A DNA stretch of 64,000 bases from Rhizobiales bacterium SYSU XM002 (GTDB taxonomy: Bacteria > Pseudomonadota > Alphaproteobacteria > Rhizobiales > Beijerinckiaceae), in contig VWVY01000003.1 in NCBI GenBank assembly GCA_009846685.1, positions 1 to 64,000 of the forward strand, written 5' to 3'. Below are positions 19,601 to 27,646 of the stretch, piece by piece. Position numbers and translations under genes: made by a program. Position 1 is the stretch's first letter. Each line of letters begins with the position of its first letter. The notes beneath the pieces were generated by a model. It was not told the origin of the DNA, made no database searches, and saw only the letters and a list, made by a program, of their open reading frames with translations.

Positions 19601-22600
19601 TGCGGCACAGAGCAGGAAGGCGAGGTAGGAATCCACGGCGGGCTCGACAACCAAAATGGGCGCATCATGGGCGAGCCGCTCCAGCGCGTTCCCTAGCGCT
19701 TCCAACTGTTTGGCGTGTCCGGGCGCCAGAGGTAGGCTGAAGTCGATCAACGCATCGAAACGTGGCGGCGAAAGATGCTGTGCGTCATCGAGCACAAGCA
19801 GGTCAAACAGGCTGCCAACCCCAGCCCACAGGCGCTTGACGCCGGCCGCTGCTGTGTCTGTGGCCGCAAGAGTTACATGCGCGCGTCCTTGCCGAACCGC
19901 CCCAACCAGTGCGTCCATCACACCGCTGTTCCAGTCGCCGGTCACCAAGACGCGAACGGGACGGTCCGCAGTCGACGTCCACGCCTCAATCGCGCTGGCG
20001 GTAACCGCCTGCGCTGAAGCAGAGAAGCTCAACAGGCTCCAGTGGTCAGGATTGAACGCTCCGCCCCGCAAGCCGGCAGCATCAGACAGCAGAAGAGGTT
20101 CCGCGAAGCTCAGGGCACGGGAGGCAATACGCAGCTCGCGGTTAGCGGCCGGAAAGCGTTGCATGAGTGTGGCCAGAAGCACCTCTGGCGAAGGAATGCG
20201 GAATTCCTCGGCCAAATGAGTCTCACCCTCGTGCTCCTGAAGTGCGCCAGCGCCGGCCAGAACCTCTCGCGCCATAGAAAAAAGGTCTTGCCCGCTTTCC
20301 GGGACCTTCCCCCGCACGACCAGACTTTCAAGGCTAGCAGAACCCAACCCGTCCGACAGCTTGGTGCAAAGTCGATGGGCCAGAGAGATCGAGAAGGCCT
20401 TGAGCGTTAGCGCCAGCGGATCGGCTTCTATCGACCCAGCGGAAACCCCATCCGGCGGGGAGATGACCGGTGTGGCTAACGAGAGCGCATGGATCGGAAC
20501 GCGGTCAATGCGGAACATCCGCTCGCCCATGAATGGTTTGACCAGATGGACCGAGCGCAGGACAGCAGCCTCGATGGAGGCTGCGATGTTTCCCGCTTCA
20601 TCCAGCAGGTTGACGGACAGAGTCTTGAATCGGGCGGTCTCACGCTCGAGCTGTGTCACGGAACGGGTAATCCTCGCACCCTGTCGCCAGACGCGGATAC
20701 GCCGGAACCGGATCGGCAGATGGGCCTTCTGCTCGCCGTCTCGCTGCGGCCTTGCCAGGAAGAGACCGTGAAAACTGGCATCAAGCGATACCGGGTGCAA
20801 AATGTGAAAGTCATCGAACGCACCTGTCCCGCCCTCTGGGGGTGAGAGCTGGCTTTCGCCGACCATTTCGTCACGGCGGATCGATGTCACGACGCGGAAA
20901 CAGGAACCATAATCGAGACCCGCTTCCGCAGCAGCGGCATAGACTTCAGCAGATGTATTCGCCACGGGGTTGTTCGGCACGGCGAGATCGGCAGGGGAAG
21001 GGACTGGCTCCTCCTGCATCGCCAGCAAGGAACCTTGCGCATGCAGCGTCCAATCGCCGCCCGAGAACCGCCGGCGGCTTCGGATATCGATCGCGTTCCG
21101 GCTCGCGACATACCGCGTGGATATCTCGCGCGTCTCCTTGGCGTTGAATGCGAGCACCTTGGCAATATCGAATTCCGCAATCTCAAGAGGCACGTCTCCG
21201 AAACACGCACGCCCTGCTGCCAGCGCCATCTCGATCAAGCCGGAAGCCGGCATGACGGCGCGCCCGTCCACACAATGATCCGCAAGGTAGGGCACCAGTA
21301 CGGGATCGATGAGATTGCGCCATTCGGTCGATCCATCCAGCACCCGCGCGCCGAGCAGTGGGTGAAGAGGCTGACTTTCGATGAGATGCCCTTGTGACGA
21401 AATCGCCTCGCTCGTCCCCTCAAACCGGAATGGCTCAAGCTGGAATGGATAAGGCGGGGTTGGCTCAACGCGCCTCGGCGCAGCGCCGAAAATCGCATCG
21501 CGATCGTGCCTGACCCCATTTGCAGCGAGCCGCGCGACAATAATCCGGATCGGATCGGTTTCAGATATTTCTGAGCCCGACAGCGTCCACAGAACGGCGC
21601 ATTGATTCCCCAGCGCCTTGCCAATATCGCCGAGTGCTCCAGCCAGAACCGGTCGCGGCGAAATCTCTAAGAAGGCAGCATTGGGCCTCCCCAGGCTTGC
21701 CGCCTCAACAGCCTGCATGAAGGCGACTGGATCGCGGATATTGCGCCACCAATATTCGGCGGTCATTTCGTGCGCGGCGAGCAGGCTTCCGGTAACTGTC
21801 GAAAAGAAGGGGATCGTGGGCTCATTCGCGGCGTTCTTCCCAAGATCGGCAAGCAAGGGCTCCCGAACGCCGTCGAGCGCGGACGAATGGAAGGGATAAT
21901 CCAGTTGCAAGGCAACACTGGCGACCCGCCTTCTACGGGCAAACTTCGAGAGGCGCTCGAGTTCTTCGGATGGGCCTGAGACGGTCGTCGAATTGGCGCT
22001 GTTGTACGCGGCGATACCGCTTCCACCTGCATCAATCTCGTGCAGCAGATCTGCCGTCGTCGCCGCATCCGCCGCAAGAACGAGCATGCGTCCCCTGCCC
22101 CGCACAGCTTCCTGATGGCGGCTCCGCGTGTGAAGAATGCGCAGGGCAGACTCGCGCGACAGCAAGCCCGCACATTCGGCCGCTGCGATCTCGCCAACGC
22201 TGTGCCCGATCACTCCCGCCGCTCGAATGCCGTAACGCGAAAGAACAGCGGCAAGTGCAGATTGTGTCGCAAAAATCAGAGGCTGGGCGATAGAGGTCTG
22301 CTTGATCTCCTCCTCGGTAACCCCTCGGCGAAACAAGTCCGCAATCGACCAACCTGCTACCGCGGCATAAACAGCGTCGATCGCATCGATTTCAGCCCTA
22401 AAATCCGGGTTGCAGCGATAGGCGGCGGTTCCCATTCCCGCATTCTGCGCCCCGTTGCCGCTGAACACGAAAATCGGCTCCCGATCGCTCGTATGGACGA
22501 GAGCGGTGGTCTCGCCGTGCTGCGTTTTGCCGTGCTGCCCGAATGCGCGCAAGGCCTTGGCGGCAGCGTCATTCACCATTGGCCCGCTGGAAATCGGGAA

Positions 22601-24091
22601 AGCAACGCGGTTCGGCATCGCATCGCACTGATGGGCGAGGGCGTTGGCGAGTTGTTCAACGGGGCGGCCTGCCGCCACCACGTCTGCAAATTGTCGGCAC
22701 CGAGATTGGAGAGATGACTCCGATGCCGCCGAAATTAGCAGCACCGACGCCCGAGGTGGCAACGAAACGGCAACATCCTCTTGCTGTCGTTCCGGCGCGG
22801 AACGCAGGATGACATGCCCGTTCGCACCACCGAAGCCGTAGTTGCAGACGCTAGCGAACAACGTTGTGCCCTCGCCGGGCAGCGAGAGCGGTTCTGACAC
22901 CGGCGCCAGATTGAACTCATGGAAGGGAATCGTCGGGTTCGGTGCTTCACAAAACAATGAACGCGGCAGAACCCGGTGTTCCAGCGCAAGGCTGGTCTTG
23001 ATGAGGCTGGCGAGCCCTGATGCTGCTTCGAGATGGCCGATGTTCGACTTAACCGATCCGATCGGCAGGGGATCAGACCTCCGACGCCCAAGAGCACCTC
23101 CGATCGCAGCCGCTTCGATCGGATCGCCGATCGGCGTACCGGTGCCGTGGGCTTCAATGAACGCGAGTTGCTCAGGGTGAAGCGCAGCCTCTTGGAAGGT
23201 TTCTTCGATGAGCTCTTGCTGGGCTTCCCGGGATGGCATCGATATGCCATTTGTCCGACCATCCGAGTTGCAGCGCGCGGCCACAATCACGCTGCGAATG
23301 CGGCGCCCTAGAGCGCTGGCTTCAGACGTGCGCTGGAGAAGCATCACCACAGCGCCTTCTGACCGGACATAGCCGTCCGCAGCCTCGGCGAAAGGTCGGC
23401 ACAACCCTGTCGGGGACAGCATCCGCGCTTGGGAAAAGCCGATGAACGGCACTGGCGAGAGCAGCATGTTGACGCCGCCGACAATGGCGAGCTCGACCTC
23501 GCCTTCCCGCAAGGCATTGACGGCCTGCACGAGCGCGACAAAAGACGACGAACACGCTGCATCCGCCGCGAAGCTGGGCCCCTTAAGGTCGAACACGTAG
23601 GAAACGCGGTTCGCAAGGATCGACAGGGCGTTGCCGGTCATGAAATGGCTACCGATTACCGCCGGATCGAAAGCCCCGACGCTCTGGTAATCCGCAAGGG
23701 ACGCGCCGACATAGACACCAACCCGTCGCCCCGCGAGCGATGACGGACGCAGGCCGGCATCCTCGATCGCGCGCCACGTGGCCATCAGCAAAAGACGCTG
23801 TTGGGGATCCATTTGCTGGGCTTCGCGCGGGGAAATACTGAACACGCTGGGGTCGAACCCGAAAGGATCTTCCAGATAGCCGCCCGCGAAGGTGTAGGAA
23901 AACCCTGGAGCGGGCTCGCCCGGCCTCAAAAAGCGCTCGACGCTCCAGCGACCTTCGGGGCGCTCCGCAAGGACATTCTTGCCGCCATCGAGAACTTGCC
24001 AAAATGCTTCCAGGCTACTCGCACCCGGCAGAATACTGGACGCGCCAATAATGGCCACGTCTTCGGGGCGGGGTTGCTCGCGGCTCTTCAT
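16664..24091 (-). CDS. Reducing type I polyketide synthase (KS-AT-DH-inactive cMT-ER-KR-ACP)
   Basis: A 2475-residue single-module synthase. KS (about 10-430) has DAACSSS with C180, HGTGT with H315 and NIGH with H353. AT (about 540-830) has GHSVG with S631 and YPFHSS, nearer the malonyl than the methylmalonyl type. DH (about 908-1190) has H939 in HCVDGRAVMP. A linker of about 1215-1700 resembles a C-methyltransferase plus structural KR half, but the SAM loop reads VLVTGDWNSG. ER (about 1735-2055) has the nucleotide loop HGAAGSVGLAA. KR (about 2072-2250) has GGTTGFGFETA, LDD at 2163-2165 (B-type) and Y2220. ACP (about 2345-2420) has S2385 in LGFDSL. There is no thioesterase; release is probably by the coupled alpha-oxoamine synthase. 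Complete reduction with iteration would give a long saturated chain. Confidence 0.95.
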   Translation of the reverse strand: MKSREQPRPEDVAIIGASSILPGASSLEAFWQVLDGGKNVLAERPEGRWSVERFLRPGEPAPGFSYTFAGGYLEDPFGFDPSVFSISPREAQQMDPQQRLLLMATWRAIEDAGLRPSSLAGRRVGVYVGASLADYQSVGAFDPAVIGSHFMTGNALSILANRVSYVFDLKGPSFAADAACSSSFVALVQAVNALREGEVELAIVGGVNMLLSPVPFIGFSQARMLSPTGLCRPFAEAADGYVRSEGAVVMLLQRTSEASALGRRIRSVIVAARCNSDGRTNGISMPSREAQQELIEETFQEAALHPEQLAFIEAHGTGTPIGDPIEAAAIGGALGRRRSDPLPIGSVKSNIGHLEAASGLASLIKTSLALEHRVLPRSLFCEAPNPTIPFHEFNLAPVSEPLSLPGEGTTLFASVCNYGFGGANGHVILRSAPERQQEDVAVSLPPRASVLLISAASESSLQSRCRQFADVVAAGRPVEQLANALAHQCDAMPNRVAFPISSGPMVNDAAAKALRAFGQHGKTQHGETTALVHTSDREPIFVFSGNGAQNAGMGTAAYRCNPDFRAEIDAIDAVYAAVAGWSIADLFRRGVTEEEIKQTSIAQPLIFATQSALAAVLSRYGIRAAGVIGHSVGEIAAAECAGLLSRESALRILHTRSRHQEAVRGRGRMLVLAADAATTADLLHEIDAGGSGIAAYNSANSTTVSGPSEELERLSKFARRRRVASVALQLDYPFHSSALDGVREPLLADLGKNAANEPTIPFFSTVTGSLLAAHEMTAEYWWRNIRDPVAFMQAVEAASLGRPNAAFLEISPRPVLAGALGDIGKALGNQCAVLWTLSGSEISETDPIRIIVARLAANGVRHDRDAIFGAAPRRVEPTPPYPFQLEPFRFEGTSEAISSQGHLIESQPLHPLLGARVLDGSTEWRNLIDPVLVPYLADHCVDGRAVMPASGLIEMALAAGRACFGDVPLEIAEFDIAKVLAFNAKETREISTRYVASRNAIDIRSRRRFSGGDWTLHAQGSLLAMQEEPVPSPADLAVPNNPVANTSAEVYAAAAEAGLDYGSCFRVVTSIRRDEMVGESQLSPPEGGTGAFDDFHILHPVSLDASFHGLFLARPQRDGEQKAHLPIRFRRIRVWRQGARITRSVTQLERETARFKTLSVNLLDEAGNIAASIEAAVLRSVHLVKPFMGERMFRIDRVPIHALSLATPVISPPDGVSAGSIEADPLALTLKAFSISLAHRLCTKLSDGLGSASLESLVVRGKVPESGQDLFSMAREVLAGAGALQEHEGETHLAEEFRIPSPEVLLATLMQRFPAANRELRIASRALSFAEPLLLSDAAGLRGGAFNPDHWSLLSFSASAQAVTASAIEAWTSTADRPVRVLVTGDWNSGVMDALVGAVRQGRAHVTLAATDTAAAGVKRLWAGVGSLFDLLVLDDAQHLSPPRFDALIDFSLPLAPGHAKQLEALGNALERLAHDAPILVVEPAVDSYLAFLLCAATPEIAQNTHHDVRQGLRLAERTMKACGATAIAGSMSPDALLHLLTARTAAHLGTERHAHIAVVSDMTVDYANRLYAIPSATIFSLGERASLQEWLNLVPSGEQAAVFLADEYADGSSIDRLTRRIGVLADVLRTFATAARSVSLFVMTHESRRDAEKAGEEAGLHAFTRVAVNEYPGIDLRIVQISSSSPANLVDLIHLSHSHRELRLGEKGVEVIRVRRGLKPEVALKSDERAVLQFTEGVGVDGFVWNRHPRETPSIGEVEVEVVAASLNYRDVLVGLGLLDDDLLGAGLTRGALGFECAGRISRIGPGVTRFRVGDPVMGFAAGTFASHVRCPDWHFFQVPDGIDLEAAATIPVAFATAWYALMERGRLKANEEVLIHGAAGSVGLAAIQIAKSRGARVIGTASSDPRRALASAAGADEVFDSRHERFASSIRQRHGGVDVVLNSLAGSGMLASFQLLRPFGRFLELGKRDFLDNSHLTLRPFLRNITYSGVDLDELLAADPDLVHEMMEKLAEAFRAKALRPLTYRSFAAHEVSAAFRTMQASEHIGKIVIRPPQAARRNLAAVTFSARPGLYLIIGGTTGFGFETADWLSRKGASTIALLSRRGEVDADLLQRVAAIRRRGVQLIVKQLDVCDASAVSRVVEDLTQEQGPLRGVIHAAAQLDDGLIESLSPERVKGVLRAKVDGLINLSRAVDCHALDFFVAYSSATTLIGSPGQGAYVAANGFVEGFMRNRRERGQPGLAIGWGAISDAGMIARNKDLGERLRRATGVVPMRSFEALAQLGRLLALGSAVDPVQYFAGVSANAGAARLSLLKSADFIDLWQTDGETSATQTTTQELDLSGKSRNEAMEIVIGVLRREIAEILRMPPANVDADRPLADLGFDSLMALEFHMSIESLLGAQVAVVGTGERSMTDIAAAIVDQLDEGAETGPMPAQSLQSTIIKLADTHAKVKLSPEQADDVEAAVRNARRRDAQ

Positions 24092-24211
24092 TTACACTGA
24101 AACTATTTTTTCAACACAGAAACACTTTATTCTACTTTGATCGCCCCTCAGAATCCAAACCATTTACACTTAAACGGTGATCGAGGTCATCATCTGTGAC
24201 ACTACATCGAA

Positions 24212-25537
24212 CTATTCCGCTCGTTCAAGGTATCCCCTCAACGAATTCCGAATTTCCATATTCGGACTTGCCGCTATCGTCCGAAGAAAGACCGTCAGTT
24301 CCCTAAAGTAGTCCAGCCATGTAAAATTGTGAGCATTCTCTGGGCTGAAACTGCGCATCGGCTCGCTGGAGAGGGCCGATACAATGGCATGCTCCCAGCC
24401 AGGCCCGTCGAGGGGATCAACAAAAATCACACCAGGCCCGCCAACCTCGCGATGCGCAGGAATGTCCGAAGCGATGACCGGCGTGCCGATCGCATTCGCT
24501 TCTGCAATCGGCATTCCAAAGCCTTCGATCATTGACGGCATCAGCAATGCCCGCGCCCCGCTCATGAGCCGTTTGAGTGCCGGGGTCGACAAGCCCTGCA
24601 AGACATGAATGCGACCGCTCACTTCCCCGGCATGTTTCAGACGATCAAGAATAAGATCTCCTTGCCAGCCCTTTGATCCGACGACAATGAGACGGGGGCA
24701 CGCCTGCCCAAACCGCTGATAAAGCCGCTTCCAAACTTCCAGAAGCATCAGGTGGTTCTTGCGCAATTCGATCGAACCGCAGATCACGAAGTACGTGATT
24801 CCGGCCAGAGCCGGGTCGGGGTCAGGTGGCTCGTGGAAGATGGATGGAACTGGCAGCGGAAGAGCGATCGCCGGTAGCTTCGGCGCTCCGCGACGTTCCA
24901 GCTCCGTCTCGATTGATTTTTGCGCAAAGCGGGTTGTCGCGATCAAGCCCGCTGCATAACGCGCCGTCTGCTCGAGCATTGAAGCGTGGAAACGAGCCGC
25001 TCGAGGCGAGGTATATTCGGGCGTGTTCAAAGGAATGACGTCATGAATCATGAAGACCGGCTTGATGTCGGGCCGCCGGTTTAGCCATCGCAGAAAAAAC
25101 GGAACCGAAAGCGTCAAGTGCCCGGCGTTCAGGTAAATTGACCCCGGAGCAACAGACGCCACCGCGCTTTGCCCGTGTCCGACGCCGATTTTGCCGAGGA
25201 GGGATGCCATACGCCGGGCGCGAACAATCGGACCGTTGGGGGAGCAATGCCAGGCGGTTGGCCCAGCATTGACCGCAGGTACGAACCGCGACCATGTCAT
25301 ATCGCCGTCCGGAGACCGATTCTCCGCCCAAAGCTCCTCAAGACGCGCCAGGCCCGGCACAACCCTCTCGCGTGGAAAGATACGTGCGCCCAACCCCGTC
25401 GGCAAAAGGGCAAAACAATCATCTTGCGAATGCTCGAAAAAGTGCTTCGCATATGCGAAATCAACTCTGTCGATACCGCGAGGCGTCAGAGAAAGCGGGC
25501 CCCAGAAAAGTCGGGTCGCATCGTAAACGATGGGCAC
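24212..25537 (-). CDS. GT4-family glycosyltransferase
   Basis: About 441 residues from a GTG at 25537, giving the family-typical start MPIVYDATRLFWGP, with GGAG 8-9 bases upstream; the frame is open to 25627. It is a GT-B fold enzyme. HDVIPLNTPEYT and ICGSIELRKNHLMLLEVW are conserved blocks, and the donor-binding E-x7-E lies in MPSMIEGFGMPIAEANAIG. It reads in the same direction as the polyketide synthase and ends 120 bases before its start codon. It may be the first gene of that operon or a separate unit. The transferred sugar is unknown; polysaccharide or glycolipid synthesis fits the neighbourhood. Confidence 0.87.
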   Translation of the reverse strand: MPIVYDATRLFWGPLSLTPRGIDRVDFAYAKHFFEHSQDDCFALLPTGLGARIFPRERVVPGLARLEELWAENRSPDGDMTWSRFVPAVNAGPTAWHCSPNGPIVRARRMASLLGKIGVGHGQSAVASVAPGSIYLNAGHLTLSVPFFLRWLNRRPDIKPVFMIHDVIPLNTPEYTSPRAARFHASMLEQTARYAAGLIATTRFAQKSIETELERRGAPKLPAIALPLPVPSIFHEPPDPDPALAGITYFVICGSIELRKNHLMLLEVWKRLYQRFGQACPRLIVVGSKGWQGDLILDRLKHAGEVSGRIHVLQGLSTPALKRLMSGARALLMPSMIEGFGMPIAEANAIGTPVIASDIPAHREVGGPGVIFVDPLDGPGWEHAIVSALSSEPMRSFSPENAHNFTWLDYFRELTVFLRTIAASPNMEIRNSLRGYLERAE

Positions 25538-26036
25538 GAAAATCTCCGAGATGGCTGCCAACCCTTGGGGGCAATACGAGCACAGTTGAGGGAAGCGCGA
25601 GTCCTGAACGTCACAGGAATATCCCAATTTGCCTGATCGGGATCAATAACAGCGTGCCCGGCAATTTCGAGGGGCAGGGTTCCTGCCTTTCAGCACCCCT
25701 TAACACCATCGAAGGGCACTATGACAGCCGTCATCGCCCTTTTTTGCTCCATTTCACCATGGTCCTGATCCCCTCGACTCCATCACTGATCACGATGCCG
25801 CTCGCACCAGCACGACTTGAAATGTCGCTACGCTGTAAACGCGTATCACCGCGACTTTCGCGGATCAGAGCACGACCATTGACACTATAGACCAAGTAGA
25901 GACTGAGGCAAAAATAAATGTCGACCCTGTGGCGAAACCGGTGTTTTCAAGATGATTTGAACCCCCTTTGGGGGCGCCACCCCAATGCCGTCAAGCGTTT
26001 GCGCACCTGTCCGTCCGCAGGTTGGAAAACAGCTGC
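25538..26036. other. Gene-free stretch between the envelope island and the Hsp70-like gene
   Basis: About 500 bases with no reading frame I can support. It contains a good plus-oriented intrinsic terminator at 25712-25745 that has no plus-strand gene in front of it, and a short C5-TTT-G5 hairpin at 25962-25974 that might serve as a weak terminator for the Hsp70-like gene. The left part provides the promoter and GTG start region of the glycosyltransferase gene. The change from mixed to uniformly high-GC sequence happens here, so it may be the island boundary. Confidence 0.5.
25712..25745 (+). terminator. Rho-independent terminator-like hairpin
   Basis: AAGGGC (25712-25717) pairs with GCCCTT (25736-25741) and an inner stem ATGAC (25721-25725) pairs with GTCAT (25730-25734). 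Six T residues (25740-25745) follow, which is a terminator for plus-strand transcription. No plus-strand gene is visible upstream. It could end an antisense transcript or be left over from a lost gene. Confidence 0.6.
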
Positions 26037-27350
26037 TTACGCCGCAACCGCCCATTGGTCGGGGTTCTCGGCCATGCCGATGAGCGCAAGCCCCTGAGCG
26101 ATGGATTCGAACTGGTCCGCCGAGGTCAGCCTTTCATCGCCGAAACGATCGGCAAAAAGCCGCTTGACCGCTGGAACGAACGACGTCCCGCCCGTCAGGA
26201 ACACCTTCTCCACCGCATGTGCGGGCAGGTTGGCGTTCGCCAGCACCTGATCGACCGTCGCGGCGATGCGCGCCAGATCCGAGCCGATCCAGCCTTCAAA
26301 CGCCTCGCGGGTAATTGTCGACTGGATGTCGATAACAGCATCTGCAAACCGGAAGTCGACAATTTCCTGGCTCGACAGCGCCATCTTGGCGGCCGAAACC
26401 GCCCGATAAAGCGGAAAGCCAAGATCGTTCTCGACGAGGGCGATGAAATCTTCCAGCGGGCCGGGTTCGAGGGCGAAGCGTGCCAGCTCTTTGAGTTCAC
26501 GCAGATCGGCGCTACCTTTCATGAAGGCAAGCTCATTCCACCGGGCAAGCGTTGTGAAATAGTGCACCGGCAGCGGCAGCACCTTGCCGAACGAGCGGTA
26601 GCGCCCACCCTTGCCGAGGCGCGGCGCCACGACGTGATCGACAATACGGGCGTCGAAGGTATCGCCCGCAATGCCGATGCCGGCATGACCGAGCGGTTCG
26701 GCCTTCAGCACGCCATCGATCCGCGAAAAGCGCAGTAACGAAAAGTCACTGGTGCCACCACCGAAGTCGGCAACCAGCACCGTCGCGTCCCTGTCGAGAT
26801 TGCGGGCGAAGGAGAAGGCCGCTCCGACCGGCTCGTAGACGTAGCGCGCACTGTTGGCGCCAAGCCGGCCGAAAGCATCGCAGTAGCGCTGCATCGCGAG
26901 CGCTTCGTCCGGGGTTACGCCGGCGAACGTTACCGGCCGCCCGATGGTGACGCGCGCGGTCGAGAGATCGAGCTGTGAACCGGCATGGCGCACCAGCGTC
27001 CGAAGGAACGTGGCAAGAAGGTCCTCGAACTGGAAATTCTGCCGGAAGATCGTCGTCTTCTGGAAGCTGCGGCTCGCGGCGAAGGTCTTGAAGGACTGGA
27101 TGTAACGCAGCGCCGTCAGCCCTTCGATAAGGCGTTCGATTGCCCATGGCCCGCCTTCAACGCTCGGCGGCAGCGAACTGCCCGGCCGTTCCTGCGTGAA
27201 GCAGAGGGCGGAGGCGTAGACGCTATGCGACGAACCCGCATGGTCGAAACGCAGGGTTTCGACGCGGCCATCCTCGGTCGCGATCGCGACAACAGTGTTG
27301 CTCGTGCCGAAATCGATACCGATCGACGCGGCGGGCAGGGCGCTCGACAT
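26037..27350 (-). CDS. Hsp70-like (YegD-type) actin-fold ATPase
   Basis: About 437 residues from the ATG at 27350, which gives the expected N-terminus ahead of IGIDFGTSNTVVAIA (phosphate-1 loop). Other actin/Hsp70 elements are VADFGGGTSDFSLL (phosphate-2), YEPVGAAFSFAR (connecting region) and FLTGGTSFVPAV (adenosine motif). It is much shorter than DnaK and lacks the peptide-binding domain, as in the YegD subgroup of standalone Hsp70-like ATPases. No DnaJ or GrpE gene lies nearby. Its cellular role is not known. It is transcribed away from the amino acid transporter operon and shares a 296-base intergenic region with it. Confidence 0.87.
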   Translation of the reverse strand: MSSALPAASIGIDFGTSNTVVAIATEDGRVETLRFDHAGSSHSVYASALCFTQERPGSSLPPSVEGGPWAIERLIEGLTALRYIQSFKTFAASRSFQKTTIFRQNFQFEDLLATFLRTLVRHAGSQLDLSTARVTIGRPVTFAGVTPDEALAMQRYCDAFGRLGANSARYVYEPVGAAFSFARNLDRDATVLVADFGGGTSDFSLLRFSRIDGVLKAEPLGHAGIGIAGDTFDARIVDHVVAPRLGKGGRYRSFGKVLPLPVHYFTTLARWNELAFMKGSADLRELKELARFALEPGPLEDFIALVENDLGFPLYRAVSAAKMALSSQEIVDFRFADAVIDIQSTITREAFEGWIGSDLARIAATVDQVLANANLPAHAVEKVFLTGGTSFVPAVKRLFADRFGDERLTSADQFESIAQGLALIGMAENPDQWAVAA

Positions 27351-27454
27351 GGGGGTCTCGGAAAAAAGAGGGGACGCGCGGTCTAGTGGCACAGGATTGA
27401 CTTGGCAAGGCTCATAAGTCCGAACCGGTGCAAAAATCGAAGTCACCGGCGCTC

Positions 27455-27475
27455 CCAATGCAAACTTTGCATTGG
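27455..27475. promoter_or_regulatory. Perfect 21-bp palindrome (operator candidate)
   Basis: The half-site CCAATGCAAA (27455-27464), a central C (27465) and its exact reverse complement (27466-27475) form a perfect inverted repeat between the divergent Hsp70-like gene (start 27350) and gltI (start 27647). This is the size of a dimeric repressor/activator operator. It includes two TGCA sequences spaced by five bases, so it is not the same as the 10-bp-phased TGCA repeats of the box cluster. Confidence 0.55.
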
Positions 27476-27646
27476 TTCTTGCCCTTTCCGTTTGCTCGAT
27501 TTGGCCGGTTCGCTGGCCAACCGACATTGGTCAGGTCGCAAGAAGGGGCGTGCAAGAGGGGCATCTGATCGGAGAGCCTCCGGCCCCGGAAGGCAACGGG
27601 AAGCGCTCGCCATCCGGCGAGCGACGCGAAAATGGGAGACTTGACG

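Noticed and set aside
25962-25974. C5-TTT-G5 hairpin as a terminator for the Hsp70-like gene
   Set aside because: The stem is only five pairs and is not followed by a clear T-run in the minus-strand direction.
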